This document shows, piece by piece, positions 10,309 to 21,719 of a stretch of 64,000 bases of DNA. The position numbers and the translations under genes are program-made. Source of the DNA: Zanthoxylum bungeanum (lineage: Eukaryota; Streptophyta; Magnoliopsida; Sapindales; Rutaceae); the NCBI GenBank assembly GCA_019454045.1, contig SKCR01021353.1, positions 50,396 through 114,395 of the forward strand, in the 5' to 3' direction. The notes under the pieces are model-generated. The model saw only the letters and a program-made list of their open reading frames with translations. It was not told the origin of the DNA and ran no database searches. Within the stretch, counting starts at the first letter, position 1. The number at the start of each line of letters is the position of its first letter.

Positions 10309-12103
10309 CTTCCCTTAACTTCCTGTATTGGCTAATCTGTAGGGCTTTTTAAGAGATTCAATAAATCAAATTGTCTTGTCTATTTGTGGTTCTAAATTTG
10401 ATAAAGTTAAAAATAGATGTGACCTCACTGAGTCACTAGAAGATGAGTGGGAAATTTGAGGCGAGGCTGTTGGTGACAAGGCAACACACATTCTTGTCAA
10501 ATATACGTTTGTTAAATAATCAACATCAGTCGTTAATTTGTTTTCTCCTTTAAGTGCAAATTTATTCCTACTCTAAGGTAGTGTATTTGATTGATAGGAA
10601 AGAATGGGAAGATGAGATGAATTTAAATTCATCTAAGTTTTACACTGTTTGGTTGACAATTGTAGACCGAAAATTAAATTTCGGTGGAAATTTAATTGCT
10701 GTAAATTGAGAAATTCAGTTTCTTATGTGGTAAGGACTCTTAAAAACTTGAGTTCATTAATTAACCGTTCAAAAGTTTTAAATTTCCAAATACATCATTC
10801 TCTGAATATAAAAAAAAAATACATCTCTTCATTTTCTTATTCAATTTTATCCAGCCGAATCTTTTATCGGCAATTAATTCGAACAATTCAGATGACGAAG
10901 AAGTCTTGATTATTGGTTGAAGTGAATTTTTTAGATTCTTTAATTGTATTTTCATTATTTTATGTAAATTTAGTAATAAATCTTGATTGTTTAGTACAAA
11001 AAGTAAATTTATCCAGAAAAATCATGTAATTTTCTTCGCCAAATTCTATGCTCATTTCCTTTCCTCCTCTCATTTCCTTTACTCTCCTCTCATATATGTT
11101 TGGTTTAAATGAGAGGAGTGGAAGAAAATGAAGGGAGAAAAAATGAGGAGAACATGATTAATTATAATTTCATTGTTTAGTTTATACACGAAATTTATTT
11201 AGAAAACTTAATTTACCAAAGTCATAATTTATTATTAATATTCTGAGTATCTTATTAAGTTATAAAATTTTAGATATGTTACTGTTACTCATGGGAAAAG
11301 AAAGAAAAATAAATTAAAATAAGGGTGTTTTAGGAAATTAAAGTAAAATGAAGTGTAATTAAATTTTTTTATAAGTGTCAAAAAGCACCACTCTTGGGTT
11401 GGAAAGATGGGCTTGGCCGAGATAGGTCTGAGTTCAAGTCATAACTTTTAATGAAGACCGGGCCCTGAAAAATCCAGCCCAGCCGAAGCCCATTATGGTC
11501 CTGGCTGAGTTGGGCTTTAATTTAACAAACACCAGGAAGACCCAAGCCCAAACAAAAAAGGAATTTAATTATGGGAAGAAAAAAGAATCACATTGGTTCC
11601 TTTGCAACGTCGCTATTTGGTGCTGTTAGCAGCTGACTATGATCTGCCTCCTCTTCTTCGCTCTATGCTGTCATTGATGATGTTCGCTCAGCTCAGGAGA
11701 CCTAAGTTTTGAGGGATCCTAAGGAGGTTTCTGAAATGGATCCCAACCCATAAAGAATGAAAAAATAAAAGTAATATCATACACCTAAAAGGATAAAAAA
11801 ATTTTAGGAGATTAATTTTGGGTCAAAGTCTGGGCACATTCGTCGTTTGTCTCGATCATTTCAGAGTTATCTATGCTCCAGTTTAGAGACGATATTAGGT
11901 TGTCCTAAATTTTGAAAGGCACTAGGTGAGTTTCTAAAATAGATATAAAAAATAAGTCATATTATACAATAAAAAATTAAAATTTTCTTAATTTTAGGGG
12001 CCTAATTTTGTACCAAATATTAGGGCCTAGTCAGCCGCTTTTCTTGAGGCCGCCTTTACTTCCATTATAAATAAAATTTAAGAAAAATGTTATTATACAC
12101 AGC

Positions 12104-12151
<48 letters not shown>

Positions 12152-12193
12152 TCATAAAGAGATTATTTTTAGAGTGTGAATATGTGATCAAAC
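10309..12193. other. Intergenic stretch, mostly unrecognised
   Basis: AT-rich with no coding frame I would accept. Around 10580-11170 it has the look of an old transposon (complementary ctcatcttccc/gggaagatgag-like stretches and gtttggttgac), but ends and TSD were not found. Around 11700-12060 aggggcctaattttg and ttagggcctag recall decayed hAT-type termini, also without boundaries. Confidence 0.3.
12105..12151. repeat. (TTA)n microsatellite
   Basis: About 15 uninterrupted TTA/ATT units, lying 42 bp left of a hAT-like element. Confidence 0.97.
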
Positions 12194-13196
12194 TAGGGAT
12201 GGCAGTGGGTAGGGTATGGTGCGGGTTTTCCATTACCAAACCGCACCTGCATATGTAAATAAATTACCAAACCCGCACCATACCCGTTGCGGGTTTTAAT
12301 TTTCATTACCAAACCCGCACCGCAAATAAAAATAAATTACCAAACCCGCATTGGTACCCAACGGATTTTTTGCGGGTTTTTAAAATATTGAATTATTTTG
12401 TGTTCTTAATAATATAATTTTTTTAATTAAATAATTTATTTTTAATTGCTAGCTGTAGTTTTCACATTTGTTTTTCATTTGACATATACAACATGCAATG
12501 TATGTATATACAGTACATAGATAACATAATGTATGAAATACTCAGTACCATATGTTTATTTTTTCATATAAACATAATTAAAACGAGTTCTTCCCTTTAT
12601 AATTATAATGATCTAAATTAGTCAACTCAATCGACAATAAGCTAAAAAGTAATCACCAACCTTTGGTCATATTTTTTATGCTAAGTGTAATGAAAGTGAT
12701 ACTTACAATGCTCAAGTGGTGTAAGTGTAATGAAGAAGCAGGAAAGCTACTGAAGTTGCAGCAAACACTAGCTTATTTTGCTCCTCTCCCGTTTCTGATT
12801 ATGTGAACTTAATCCAAATTTTTGCATTATAATTTTATTAACAAGTGTGATTAGAAAAAAAATAATAGTCATGCAAAAAATCTTCAGTTGGGCAGGTTGC
12901 GGGCTGCGCTGAGTGAGAGTGTGGAACTGTGGATTAATGTTTTAGGTTTAGGTTTTGTTAGTTGTTTTTAATGAAGGTTTTTTTATATTGTCCTAATATT
13001 ATTAATAAAAATAATATTGCGGGTATGTGGATACCCGCATTTTTTTCTTAAATACCAAACCCGCACCGCACCCGCAGCGGGTTCTGCTTTAAATTACCAA
13101 ACCCGCACCGCACCCACTAATATATTTACCAAATCCTACCCATTACGGGCGGGTTTTTGCGGGTTTGCGGGTTTGTGGGTAAAATTGCCATCCCTA
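12194..13196. mobile_element. Non-autonomous hAT-like element 2 (1.0 kb)
   Basis: Perfect 11-bp terminal inverted repeats TAGGGATGGCA / TGCCATCCCTA and a perfect 8-bp TSD gatcaaac (12186-12193 and 13197-13204). Both arms carry repeated aaacccgcacc motifs in inverted orientation around an AT-rich core. No transposase frame was found. TSD length and TIR sequence fit the hAT superfamily. Confidence 0.95.
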
Positions 13197-13204
13197 GATC
13201 AAAC

Positions 13205-14049
13205 AGATAATAAATTAATACTTAAATTATTGAGGTTGCATCTGCCTCGTGCATTAATTATACGAGTTAGATTAAATCTCAATCATCGAAAGTGCATTAA
13301 TATAATGGTCCAAAAATTAACAATTGTCAGTTGCTTTGCTAGTTCAAAGTAAGCTTGTTTTGGATGAATGCATATATGGTCATTGGTAATTGATATGGAA
13401 TTGCTTTAAGGGAAATTTACAAATTCACCCATAAATTTTTTTTCATTTTCAAAATTAATCAAACTTTTTTAAAAATATTTTTATTGACCGAAGAAAATTT
13501 TAATAAAATCTCTGTCGCATTTTAACACGACCATCTGCTGCTGTTTCTATACCCACTTTTAGTTATGCCTTTGACACGATTTGAGTTCTTCAACACTCTT
13601 CATCTATATTTTATTTTGAGAAGTGATACACATACATACATTTATCCCGAAAATAATTACACATCTCTCACTGTAGCTACAGTGAGATGAATGTAGTTAT
13701 TTTCGAGATAAGTGTATATGTATCTATCATTTTTGTTTTATTTTTGCTACTTAAACTCTTCTTTTACTAAAGAGGTAATTAAATGCTACACTTTCCAACT
13801 CTTAGGATACCATTCATCCATTTTAAGTTATAAAATTCATTTCATAGTGCACGTAGAGGTGATTATTGTGTAATATCCATGTCTTGTTGTATCAAAATTA
13901 TGAGAATAAGAAAACGTATGTTTAATAATTGTGTCAAAATTTTAAAACACAAACACATCCCGTTTAATAAAACAAGTCAACACGAGTAATAAACGGATTG
14001 GTTTATTATTTGACATGATTAAGACATGATTACACTATTAGTGGCATTA
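13205..14049. other. Intergenic stretch with fold-back and possible hAT relic
   Basis: No gene seen. It contains the fold-back at 13624-13729. From about 13900 a block with aacacgagtaataaacgg may be the left half of an old element that resumes after family C at 19374-19590 (cgtgttgacatgatt, gtgtcaatattttt). Confidence 0.35.
13624..13729. repeat. Long inverted repeat (fold-back, about 106 bp)
   Basis: The left arm starts tgatacacatacatac and the right arm ends gtatatgtatctatca. The arms are imperfect complements of about 50 bases meeting at ctgtagctacag. It could be a small MITE or a hairpin-RNA source; no convincing TSD was found. Confidence 0.85.
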
Positions 14050-14054
14050 CTACC

Positions 14055-14638
14055 TGTTTGCACAACTTTTTTGTCAAAGAGCGTGTAAGGTTCAAACCTC
14101 CTGAGACAAAGTCCCAGCAATGGGTGTTTGATTTCAGTGAATAAGCCTCTAAGGGGCGCAAGCACACGAATTACAGTCCAAGGGTTACAAAGCTAAGAAA
14201 TTTGAAGTAAAATGCTCATTTTGAGTCTTCATTTTTCAGTCTCCTTTCTCTTCTCATGCGTGAACCTTTTATAGTGAAGCTTGGTTAACTGTTCGGACGT
14301 TTTCGGTCCACGAACTTCCATGTTTCATGCTTGCAACTGTTGGATCACGCACCTAACCGCTGAGTTAACCGTGCTAACTGCCAGACCGTGGGGAGTTACC
14401 GTCAACTGCCAAACTGTGCGTGATGAACTGCCAGGTCATGGGTAGTTACTGCCTAACTACTAGATCGTGGGATCAACTGCAACGCGCGGTATTCGTCCTG
14501 ACTGCTTTTCTTTTGTCGTCCTGATTGTAAACCGCCTTGTAATACATGTTCGTCCTAATTGTTTTTCGCCCCTTAACATGTCTTTTCGTTTCGCCTCTCA
14601 CTGACTTGTTCGTTCTAAGGCGATTTTCTTCGCCAAAA
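14055..14638 (-). repeat. Family C 3' LTR
   Basis: Direct repeat of 18786-19368. The inner end reads cgccaaaa where the other LTR has cgctaaca, so the terminal CA has mutated. A minus-strand TATA (tataaaag, complement of 14266-14273) is present. The adjacent interior is purine-rich on the minus strand (TTTGGGGGACAAT), the likely polypurine tract. Confidence 0.92.
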
Positions 14639-14639
14639 A

Positions 14640-15010
14640 TTGTCCCCCAAATTCACCTTGATTGATTTGGAAGATGAAATCGAGGCGAATTTCACAGCTT
14701 GGATGAAGTTAGGGCGGCGTCTATTGGCCGTATACTGGCTTCGGCCCTCTGTTGTTCGCCCACGGTCATAGATTTTACCACTATGTCGTCTACCTAAACT
14801 TCCACAAAGCTATTGATCAGAAAATGGAAAATTAAATTCATGGCCCGTTGGTAAGTAGCTCCGGCATTTTTTTAGGCCGAAAAGCATTACTACCCACTCG
14901 TAATATCCTAAAGACCCTGGACATCTGAAAGCCGTTTTGTGGATATCATTTTCAACAATGTAAATTTGATTATACCCTGGACATCTAGCTCCTTGTTGAT
15001 ATAAGTGACG
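14640..15010 (-). pseudogene. pol: Family C reverse transcriptase, internally deleted
   Basis: Minus-strand translation gives YNQIYIVENDIHKTAFRCPG, then GYYEWVVMLFGLK and, after a shift, FVEV*VDDIVVKSMTVGE. These match the Tat-type RT blocks GYNQI, TAFRCPG, WVVMPFGLKNAG and the catalytic YVDD, whose Tyr is now a stop codon. Everything upstream of YNQI in RT and everything after SMTVGE (rest of RT, RNase H, integrase) is missing. The upstream junction joins protease-linker sequence (ELDVQG) directly to YNQI. It cannot be active. Confidence 0.85.
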
Positions 15011-15022
15011 CGTCTGTCGTCC

Positions 15023-16110
15023 TCACTCCCCAGGTTTACCTCGTCTAAAACGTCTTGCATCCTTGTAATATTTTACCTTATGTCGCCCATTCAGAGCGTA
15101 TTCTTCTTCCTCTTTCTGTCGTTCGTCCCAATCGCTTCCTTCCATTAAACAATCCACCCCGCATGCCTCTCTTATTCTACCTTCCGTCTGGTGTGTTAAT
15201 AATTTCTCTCTTAAGGCTGAAATCGCGGCCTGAGCATTGGCTTCAACTTCCTGTTCCGTCACATAAGCCATTAAGCTGGCTCTAGTGGCCGCAAGTGCGA
15301 CTTGTTCTTTACTTTGTTCGCTCTTCCTTATTTGAATTGTTGGTTTCATGGTCATGCGTTGGCCCTCCGACGGCCACTATAGTTGGCCTTGTTTGTGCGA
15401 ACAAATCATTTAACAATTCCGCAGTGTATGGCTCGTCATTCTTGGCCATTATAGACAGACTTTCGGCTTCATCTCGTACTCTAACCGGCCCATAATTTCC
15501 CTCATACATGAAATATTCAGCTGAATTCATCTCTGCTGCGAAGGGCCTACTATCAGCATATACCACTTCCATTTCGTCCTTCTGATTCCAGAAACACAGA
15601 CATTGATGAAGGGACGAAGGAATCCATATGCTGACGTGGATCCAATCTCGCCATAAGAGCATGTTATACGTGGTTGGCCCGTCTATAACAAAGAATATCG
15701 TCGTCTTGGTAGTGTTTCCCACCTGTAGATCTAATGGAATGACTCCTTTAGCGGTCGTTGTCCCTCCATTAAAACTCGTAAGCACTACTTCTGTAGGGAT
15801 GAGATCGTCCTCTGATTTCGCCAATCGTCCCAACATCCTAACTGGAATGGTGTTGATGGCCGCTCCATTGTCGATTAACACCTTAGTGATAGGGATCCCC
15901 ATTTGCCTTCGCTTTTACATAAAGCGGTTGGAGATGTTTTGTCATTTGCTGCGATGGTTTTGGGAATGTTATCTTCCCTGACATTCCTACTTCCATCGTT
16001 TGCTCACCACTTGTATTTTCTTGAGGTGGTTCTTCCTCCTTGTCCCACCTAAAAGCTGGCAACGTGATCGGCCTATCATATGAGACATTACTGGTGGACA
16101 TCCATCATTT
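15023..16110 (-). pseudogene. pol: Family C protease region and protease-RT linker
   Basis: The frame from about 15902 reads MGIPITKVLIDNGAAINTIP. IDNGAA is the catalytic motif in the D-N-G form seen in Tat/Ogre-like proteases. FFVIDGPTTYNMLLWRDWIH further on matches the usual YNLLLGRDWIH block with Gly changed to Trp. Upstream (16101-15883) are KITFPKPSQQMTKHLQPLYVKA and linker sequence. Downstream (15355-15023) a basic, Ala/Glu-rich linker ends RRFRRGKPGE and leads to EVNLGSEDDRR. Protease would cut the gag-pol polyprotein. The region is spread over several frames, so it is broken. Confidence 0.85.
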
Positions 16111-16119
16111 TTCTGCTCT

Positions 16120-18742
16120 GGTTACGACCCGTTTTATTTTGGGCCTTCCGTATAGCACGAGGTATGGGATCGCCCCAAATCTTCTCTCCATGTTCCCACT
16201 GCGGGATTTCCGGCTTCGTATAACTCTCTGAGAAGCCGATTTTGTGTTGTCCCCCTTTTTCGTGCTTCAGTCCTGATATTTATTTCTTCTTCTACTTCGG
16301 TCAGTTCTTCGTCTGAGGCTTCTCTGTCATTTATTGCGAGTGTTGCAAATTCTGTCTCGTCGCCTTCATAGACATCTTCATTCCTCTCCGAGGTCTCATT
16401 GTTGCCCCTTTGAACTTTTCAGACAACAAGTAATGATTAGCCACAACCGGAGGCATGCTACCAAACTGGATGACAATGAGGGGTTCTTCATCAGCTGTCT
16501 CATCGTGTTTTCGTCGGTCAAATTTGTTGCGCTCTTTACAGCATGTATCGGTCTCTTCTTTGCCACTTGCCATCCTTAACGTTCGCAGTTGGCTTTTTCC
16601 TTACATTGGTATTGGTTAGAGGACTATGACTAGTGGTGACATTCATGTCACATTACTGGCGCATCATACGGTCGTAATTCATTTGGTGTCGTCTCAATTT
16701 TGTTCTAGTCATTTCGTCCACATGAGGATAGTTCTTCCCTGGTCGATAGTGCGAATGCGGCCGATGGTACGAATGCCACACATTCGACCAATGAATTTTC
16801 GGCCTAAACGTCCTGATATTCTGGACGAAGTTTAAATTTTCCCCATAGAACCTTAGTGCAAATGTTTTCGACCGCCATATTATCGGCTCATTCTTTGTTG
16901 GTCTCTCACAGGTATCTTCCAGTTCTTTCATCCACTTTATACTGTTCCGACAGCGTATGCATAAATTTTACGGAACCTTCCCTTCCTGCGGCATTTCTAT
17001 CCTTTCAAGAGCACTGGGACGATGGCCGTTCTGATCCTCATTTAGAACCAGCTTGAATTTTGGCAGATTCATTTTAGTGAGGTCAGAGTTGATCATATTT
17101 AATTCCAACGGCTTTGGAAAAGGATTATCGTCCACCGCCATTTTCTTCTCAAACGTTATTTGTCCAGTTTCTATGGCGTCCTGCAAAACATTCCGAAAAA
17201 CAAGGCAGCTGTTAGTTGAGTGAGACCATGCATTATGCCACTTACAGTACTTCTTGTCACTGATTTGTTCAGGGCTTGGCAATTTATGGCAGTCGCCCAA
17301 CCTAATTTGCTTATCCTTATATAATTGATCGAATATGGCATCGACTTTAGATATGTCAAAAGAGAAATTCATACTCTTCTTTTCATTCTCTACTTTAGCT
17401 TAGGGTTCGGCCCACGTCTTACAGACGTATGGTTTCCCTTTAATTAATTCGGCCGAATATAAGTCAGCTGATTCGATGTCCATTTCACTCATTTCATAGT
17501 TAGTATTCCTGTAATAGGTTCCCTTGCTAGAATTCTTCATTTGTTCTTCCTCCCTCAATAATCGTTCATATCGCACCACACTAGTGGTGAGTTGTGGGAG
17601 ATCCCAGAATTCTCGATCTTGAAATTTCTTTTTTAGATCAAAGCTAAGACAGCTTTGAGCGATTCTGACAAATTATTTTTCTGGTAAAGGCACATAGCAT
17701 CGACTTCGAGCCGCTTTGAACCTTTGTAAGAACGTTTCGGCCCATTCTCATGGGAATTGCCTTAAATTGGCCAAATCGGCCAAGGCCACTTCAGATTCGG
17801 TCTTATAGAATTGTGCATGGAACAACTGTTCCATTTGGTACCAATTTTCCACCGAATTGGGCGACAAGCTGATATACCAGGAGAAAGCTACTCCTGACAG
17901 CGAGCCGTGAAACAATCTCAACTTATGGAAATTGTTCGCTTCCCCACACTGAAGTGTGAATCGCCCTATGTGTTCTATGGTCGAAACTTTCCCAGACCCC
18001 GTAAACAGAGAAAATTCTGGTATTATGTAGTTCCTAGGCCACAGATACGCTAAGTCAATCCACTCTGGGTACGACTTTTGATATCTTGGCCGAATCGGCC
18101 TTATCCCTAGACCGAATTGATTTTGAAGAATCTCGGTCATTTTTTCTTTTAACATATCATTGTCATTGAATGGCACCCCTATGGGTGGTGGTTGTGGCCC
18201 TCTCACAAGTGGGACATGGTCGTGCCCTTGCCCTTGTGAACCTTGGGGCAACACTACCTCATGTTGTACTATGCTTAGCCCCAGGTATGTGCCAACGCCT
18301 CCAGGATTATTCCCCCTCGGGGTATCGTAGGGGAAGTAACCCCTTGAAGAGGAGGGACATTGCTTGGAACAGCCTCCTAACTATTGGGTGCAGGAGGAGC
18401 AGTCCATGGTGGGGCTGTCCACCCGTTCACGCATTTGGCCATCAACTCATTTAATGAGCTGAGGTGTTTGGCCATATTTTCGTAATGCGAATTACTAGCC
18501 GAAGTGAACTTATCTATGATGTGAGCGTTTTGGAGTCTAACATGTTCGACAACACCCTGGGTGAACTCACTGAACAAGGCGCGCATCGTGTTAGGGCTGA
18601 ACTCACGCATAGTGTCATATCGGCTCGCTTCTGCCAGACCCTCAAAATGACCTACTATAGCTGGAACGTGAGGCTGGTTGGTTTGCTCCAGTCCCCCTTC
18701 CTCTGTACTCGAGACAGTCTGAGTGTTTCTTTTCAGAGACAT
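16120..18742 (-). pseudogene. gag: Family C gag
   Basis: Starts ATG 18742 (MSLKRNTQTVSSTEE). Residues decoded by 18254-17748 contain PEFSLFTGSGKVSTIEHIGR, LFHGSLSGVAFSWYISL and NSVENWYQMEQLFHAQFY, the classic plant Retrotrans_gag domain. Around 17300-17230 KYCKWHNAWSHSTNSCLVFR is the single CCHC-like element of Tat gag, followed by MAVDDNPFPKPLELNMI. Below 16931 the frame is Tyr/His/Arg-rich, then EPLIVIQFGSMPPV. Frame changes near 18377, 17740, 17372 and 16931 show it is a pseudogene. Confidence 0.85.
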
Positions 18743-18761
18743 CTCCACTTCTTACACCAAT

Positions 18762-18780
18762 TCTCCCACTGTGGTCGCCA
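18762..18780 (-). promoter_or_regulatory. Family C primer-binding site
   Basis: Minus-strand TGGCGACCACAGTGGGAGA, five bases inside the 5' LTR, comparable to the TGGCGAC-type sites of Tat elements. Confidence 0.8.
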
Positions 18781-18785
18781 AAAAC

Positions 18786-19368
18786 TGTTTGCATAATTTT
18801 TTTTATCAAACAGCGTGTAAGGTTCAAACCTCCTGAGACAAAGTCCCAGCAATGAGTGTTTGATTTCAGTGAATAAGCCTCCAAGGGGCGCAAGCACACG
18901 AATTACAGTCATAGGGTTACAAAGCTAATAAATTAAAGTAAAATGCTCATTTTGATTCTTCATTTTTCGGTCTCCTTTCTCTTTTCATGCGTGAACCTTT
19001 TATAGTGAAGCTTGGTTAACTTCTCGGACGGTTTCGGTCCACGAACTTCCATGTTTCATGCTTGCAACTGCTGGATCATGCACTTAACCGCTGAGTTAAC
19101 CGCGCTAACTGCCAGACCGTGGGGAGTTACCGTCAACTGCCAAACTGTGCGTGATGAACTGCTAGGTCGTGGGTAGTTACTGCCTAACTACTAGATTGTG
19201 GGATCAACTGCAACGCGTGGTAGTCGTCCTGACTGCTTTTCCTTTGTCGTACTGATTGCAAACTGCCTTGTAATACTTGTTCGTCCTAATGCTTTTCGCC
19301 CATTGACATGTCTTTTCGTTTCGCCTCTCACTGACTCGTTCGTTCTATGGCGATTTTCTTCGCTAACA
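18786..19368 (-). repeat. Family C 5' LTR
   Basis: 583 bp, plus-strand edges tgtttgcataat and cgctaaca. Both LTRs contain repeated c(c/t)gtgg..tcaactgc blocks and a central TATA on the minus strand. Confidence 0.92.
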
Positions 19369-19373
19369 CTACC

Positions 19374-20690
19374 CGATTAACATGATAACATTGTTAATAA
19401 ACAAGTTGTAAATAGATACTTGTGTCATAAATAGATTGTACGAGAATATTTTTGTCGTGTTGACATGATTACTTGAGTAGAATTTGTCATAAGTGGGTAA
19501 ATATATTGAGTTGATGTAACACAAACATGACATGATTAATAAACTGGTTGATATAAAATGATTAGTAATTGTGTCAATATTTTTCAATCTGAATTCGTGA
19601 AAGGGAAATTATCATCTGTCCATTCAAAGTTAAGTTAAAACCTAAAAATAAATCAGATTTTTGAAATTTTGCATTGTTTATCTCAAGTTATGAGAGAAAG
19701 ATATTTTACACACAAAAACTAGTAATATATGATATTTTATAGCAAACTAATTATGAAAAATTACATTTTATATCCAAAAATTAGTAATTTATGTGTAATT
19801 AGTTTGATTTATGACTTTTTTCTAGAAGGAAAAAAAATGTTGATTTGTGACTTTAATTAGAATAAAGTACGACGTGCACGTGCATTCGAACATTGAACAC
19901 CTAATTAATCTCTCCAATTTGAGTTTCCTTTCATTTTATTTGACAATTTTTTTTCCCTTAAAATTTTAAAATAAACTTGTTTAACGATTTTTTTGATGTA
20001 AATTCTTTGCGCCGGAGGCGCGACAAAATTTTGTTTGCTATGAAATGTAAAAAAAAAAAAAAAAAAAATCATTTTTCTTCTTTCAAACCTTTTTTTATGA
20101 TTCGCGAGGCATAAAATATTTGTCTTGCGACGTGGCGAACGCTTATTGGCTGCACGAAAAGAAACCGGCGCATGCGACAGCATTCGTTTGAGACACTTTC
20201 CTCGTTTCTTGTGAACACGTACTTTCCACGTCACCATTGATCAAGCAAACGAAGGTATGGGTGACGTGGTACCACCAGCGAATTAGAAAATGACATGTAT
20301 AATTTAATTCCTATTTTTTTAGTTGTTTTTTAATTTTTTTGCACGAGTGACAATAGATGATTGACTTGTTGCATGGATGACGTGGTACCTCTGTTGCACC
20401 AAATATTTTCTCGATCAAGCCTTTGTATAGTTGAAAATCGAAAATCGGTTGGGTCGGTCAGGAACGAAAAATTATTTTAAATTCGATTGGATTATATAAT
20501 TTGGACAAAAATTGTTCCAAATCTCTTATTAAATGATTTAAAATCTTAAATATTGATCAAAATTTAAGATAATTTAATATAAAAAATTAGAATCAATCAT
20601 AAATTCGAGATGAAAAATCATCTCAATTCTCAATCCAAATATTGCATGATCCTAATTTCGATCTATGTTTGAGTAAAACCTTGAGTAAAA
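19374..20690. other. Intergenic AT-rich stretch
   Basis: No supported gene. 19374-19590 may be the right half of the relic split by family C. A 22-bp adenine run lies near 20050. A 110-residue minus-strand frame (19905-20237) crosses this poly-A run and shows no domain. Short ttggattatataatttgg-like sequence is unassigned. Confidence 0.35.
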
Positions 20691-20960
20691 TCGATTGGTT
20701 TGGTTTGGTTCGGTTCGAATTATGAACTGAACCTGTGAACCGATCGATTTATAAAATCTTGAATATAAACAACTGAACCAATCGATTTAGGGATTAATTC
20801 TTCTAAAAAATCGATTCGGTTCAAAATCGAACCGAATCAAAATCGAACCGAATCAAAATCGAACCGAACTGAACCGATTCGGTTATGATTAGTTCTTAAA
20901 TTTTTGAACCGATCAGTTTTCTATATAGTTCGGTTTCGGTTTCCACATTTGCCCACCCCC
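20690..20960. repeat. Decayed hAT-like element, right part
   Basis: Dense ggttcgg / ccgaacc and aaaatcgaaccg repeats run from about 20700 and end at ttgcccaccccc (20948-20959), a terminus typical of plant hAT-like elements (GGGGGTGGGCAA in reverse). The left end and TSD were not identified. Confidence 0.5.
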
Positions 20961-21164
20961 AATCAAAGCCACCAACTCAATCTTCAACCATGGCCCCACA
21001 CAACTTCTTGTCCCAATCACAGCCGTCCATTTTTCATAAACACATTCCCAACTAACTTTTCAAACTTTATATGTATAATACACAAACCTGTCAAAAAGCT
21101 ATATTTTAAAGAAACCCCAAAGAAGCTCCCATGATGCTTCATGGAAATGAACCTTGCACACCTT

Positions 21165-21172
21165 TATAAATA
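21165..21172 (+). promoter_or_regulatory. TATA box of the 21222 gene
   Basis: TATAAATA lies 57 bp upstream of ATG 21222, predicting a transcript start near 21195-21200 and a short leader. This argues against the upstream in-frame ATG at 21141, which lies before the TATA box. Confidence 0.65.
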
Positions 21173-21221
21173 CTTGACCCCAAATACAAAAACAAACCCA
21201 AATGAAATTTTTTTCCTCCAA

Positions 21222-21719
21222 ATGGCTAACCTTATGTTCAAAAGATCATCATCATCAAAAAAAGATGATGTTGTGGGCAAATCAAAGCTTGAAATTATGA
21301 TGATCAAGTGCAAGAAACACCCTAAGCACAAGCAATCACCAGGGGTTTGTTCTCTTTGTTTAAGGGAAAAGCTCTCTCAGCTATCATCAACAACAACTTC
21401 AAGCTCATCATCAAGAACTACATTCAAATCTTATTGTTCATCATCATCATCATCATTATCCTCTTACTACTCTTCTTCTTCAGTTTCTTCTTGCTCTTCT
21501 CCAATGTACAAGTTTGGTGGTGGCAAGAATGTGTTAACTAAAAGTAGATCATTGGCTTTTGTTCCAAGAATGAAAAACAAACAAGGTAATGAAACCAAGA
21601 AGAAGCAAAATGGGATATTTTCAAAGTTGCTTGGGCCAAAAAACAATAAGAAGATAGATCATGACGAGGGTCATTTGGTTCATTCAAGAACCTTGAGAGA
21701 GATCATTGTTACTACCTAG
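21222..21719 (+). CDS. Small serine-rich plant protein with CxxH..CxxC motif (function unknown)
   Basis: The only intact ordinary gene in the window: 165 residues from ATG 21222, single exon, ending TAG at 21717-21719. The N-terminus is basic (MANLMFKRSSSSKKDDVV). C30, H33, C43 and C46 form a possible metal-binding motif (CKKHP then SPGVCSLCLREKLSQL). This resembles the N-terminal Cys/His motif of plant OCTOPUS-like (DUF740) proteins and of short plant proteins that carry only that part; similarity to OCTOPUS beyond the motif was not seen. Residues 55-95 are almost all Ser/Thr/Tyr, encoded by tca/tct runs. The C-terminal half is Lys-rich (KKKQNGIFSKLLGPKN) and ends HSRTLREIIVTT. No signal peptide or membrane span. 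An in-frame ATG at 21141 would add 27 residues but lies upstream of the TATA box. It stands alone; neighbours are transposons. Real gene: likely; function: unknown. Confidence 0.8.
   Translation: MANLMFKRSSSSKKDDVVGKSKLEIMMIKCKKHPKHKQSPGVCSLCLREKLSQLSSTTTSSSSSRTTFKSYCSSSSSSLSSYYSSSSVSSCSSPMYKFGGGKNVLTKSRSLAFVPRMKNKQGNETKKKQNGIFSKLLGPKNNKKIDHDEGHLVHSRTLREIIVTT

Larger units (their letters stand above)
14055..19368 (-). mobile_element. Family C retrotransposon (Ty3/gypsy, Tat-like; gag, protease, collapsed RT)
   Basis: A 5.3-kb LTR element with perfect TSD ctacc (14050-14054 and 19369-19373). LTRs are about 584 bp. The primer-binding site at 18762-18780 places the 5' LTR on the right. Reading leftwards it holds gag, protease, a linker, a reverse transcriptase missing most of its sequence, then a purine-rich tract and the 3' LTR. 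RNase H and integrase are absent, so it is a defective copy. Confidence 0.95.

Noticed and set aside
10580..11170. Possible DNA transposon with complementary ggaaga/tcttcc-type ends
   Set aside because: No paired termini or TSD could be aligned by eye.
19905..20237. 110-residue minus-strand reading frame
   Set aside because: Crosses a long adenine run (poly-Phe), has no domain and lies in AT-rich intergenic DNA.
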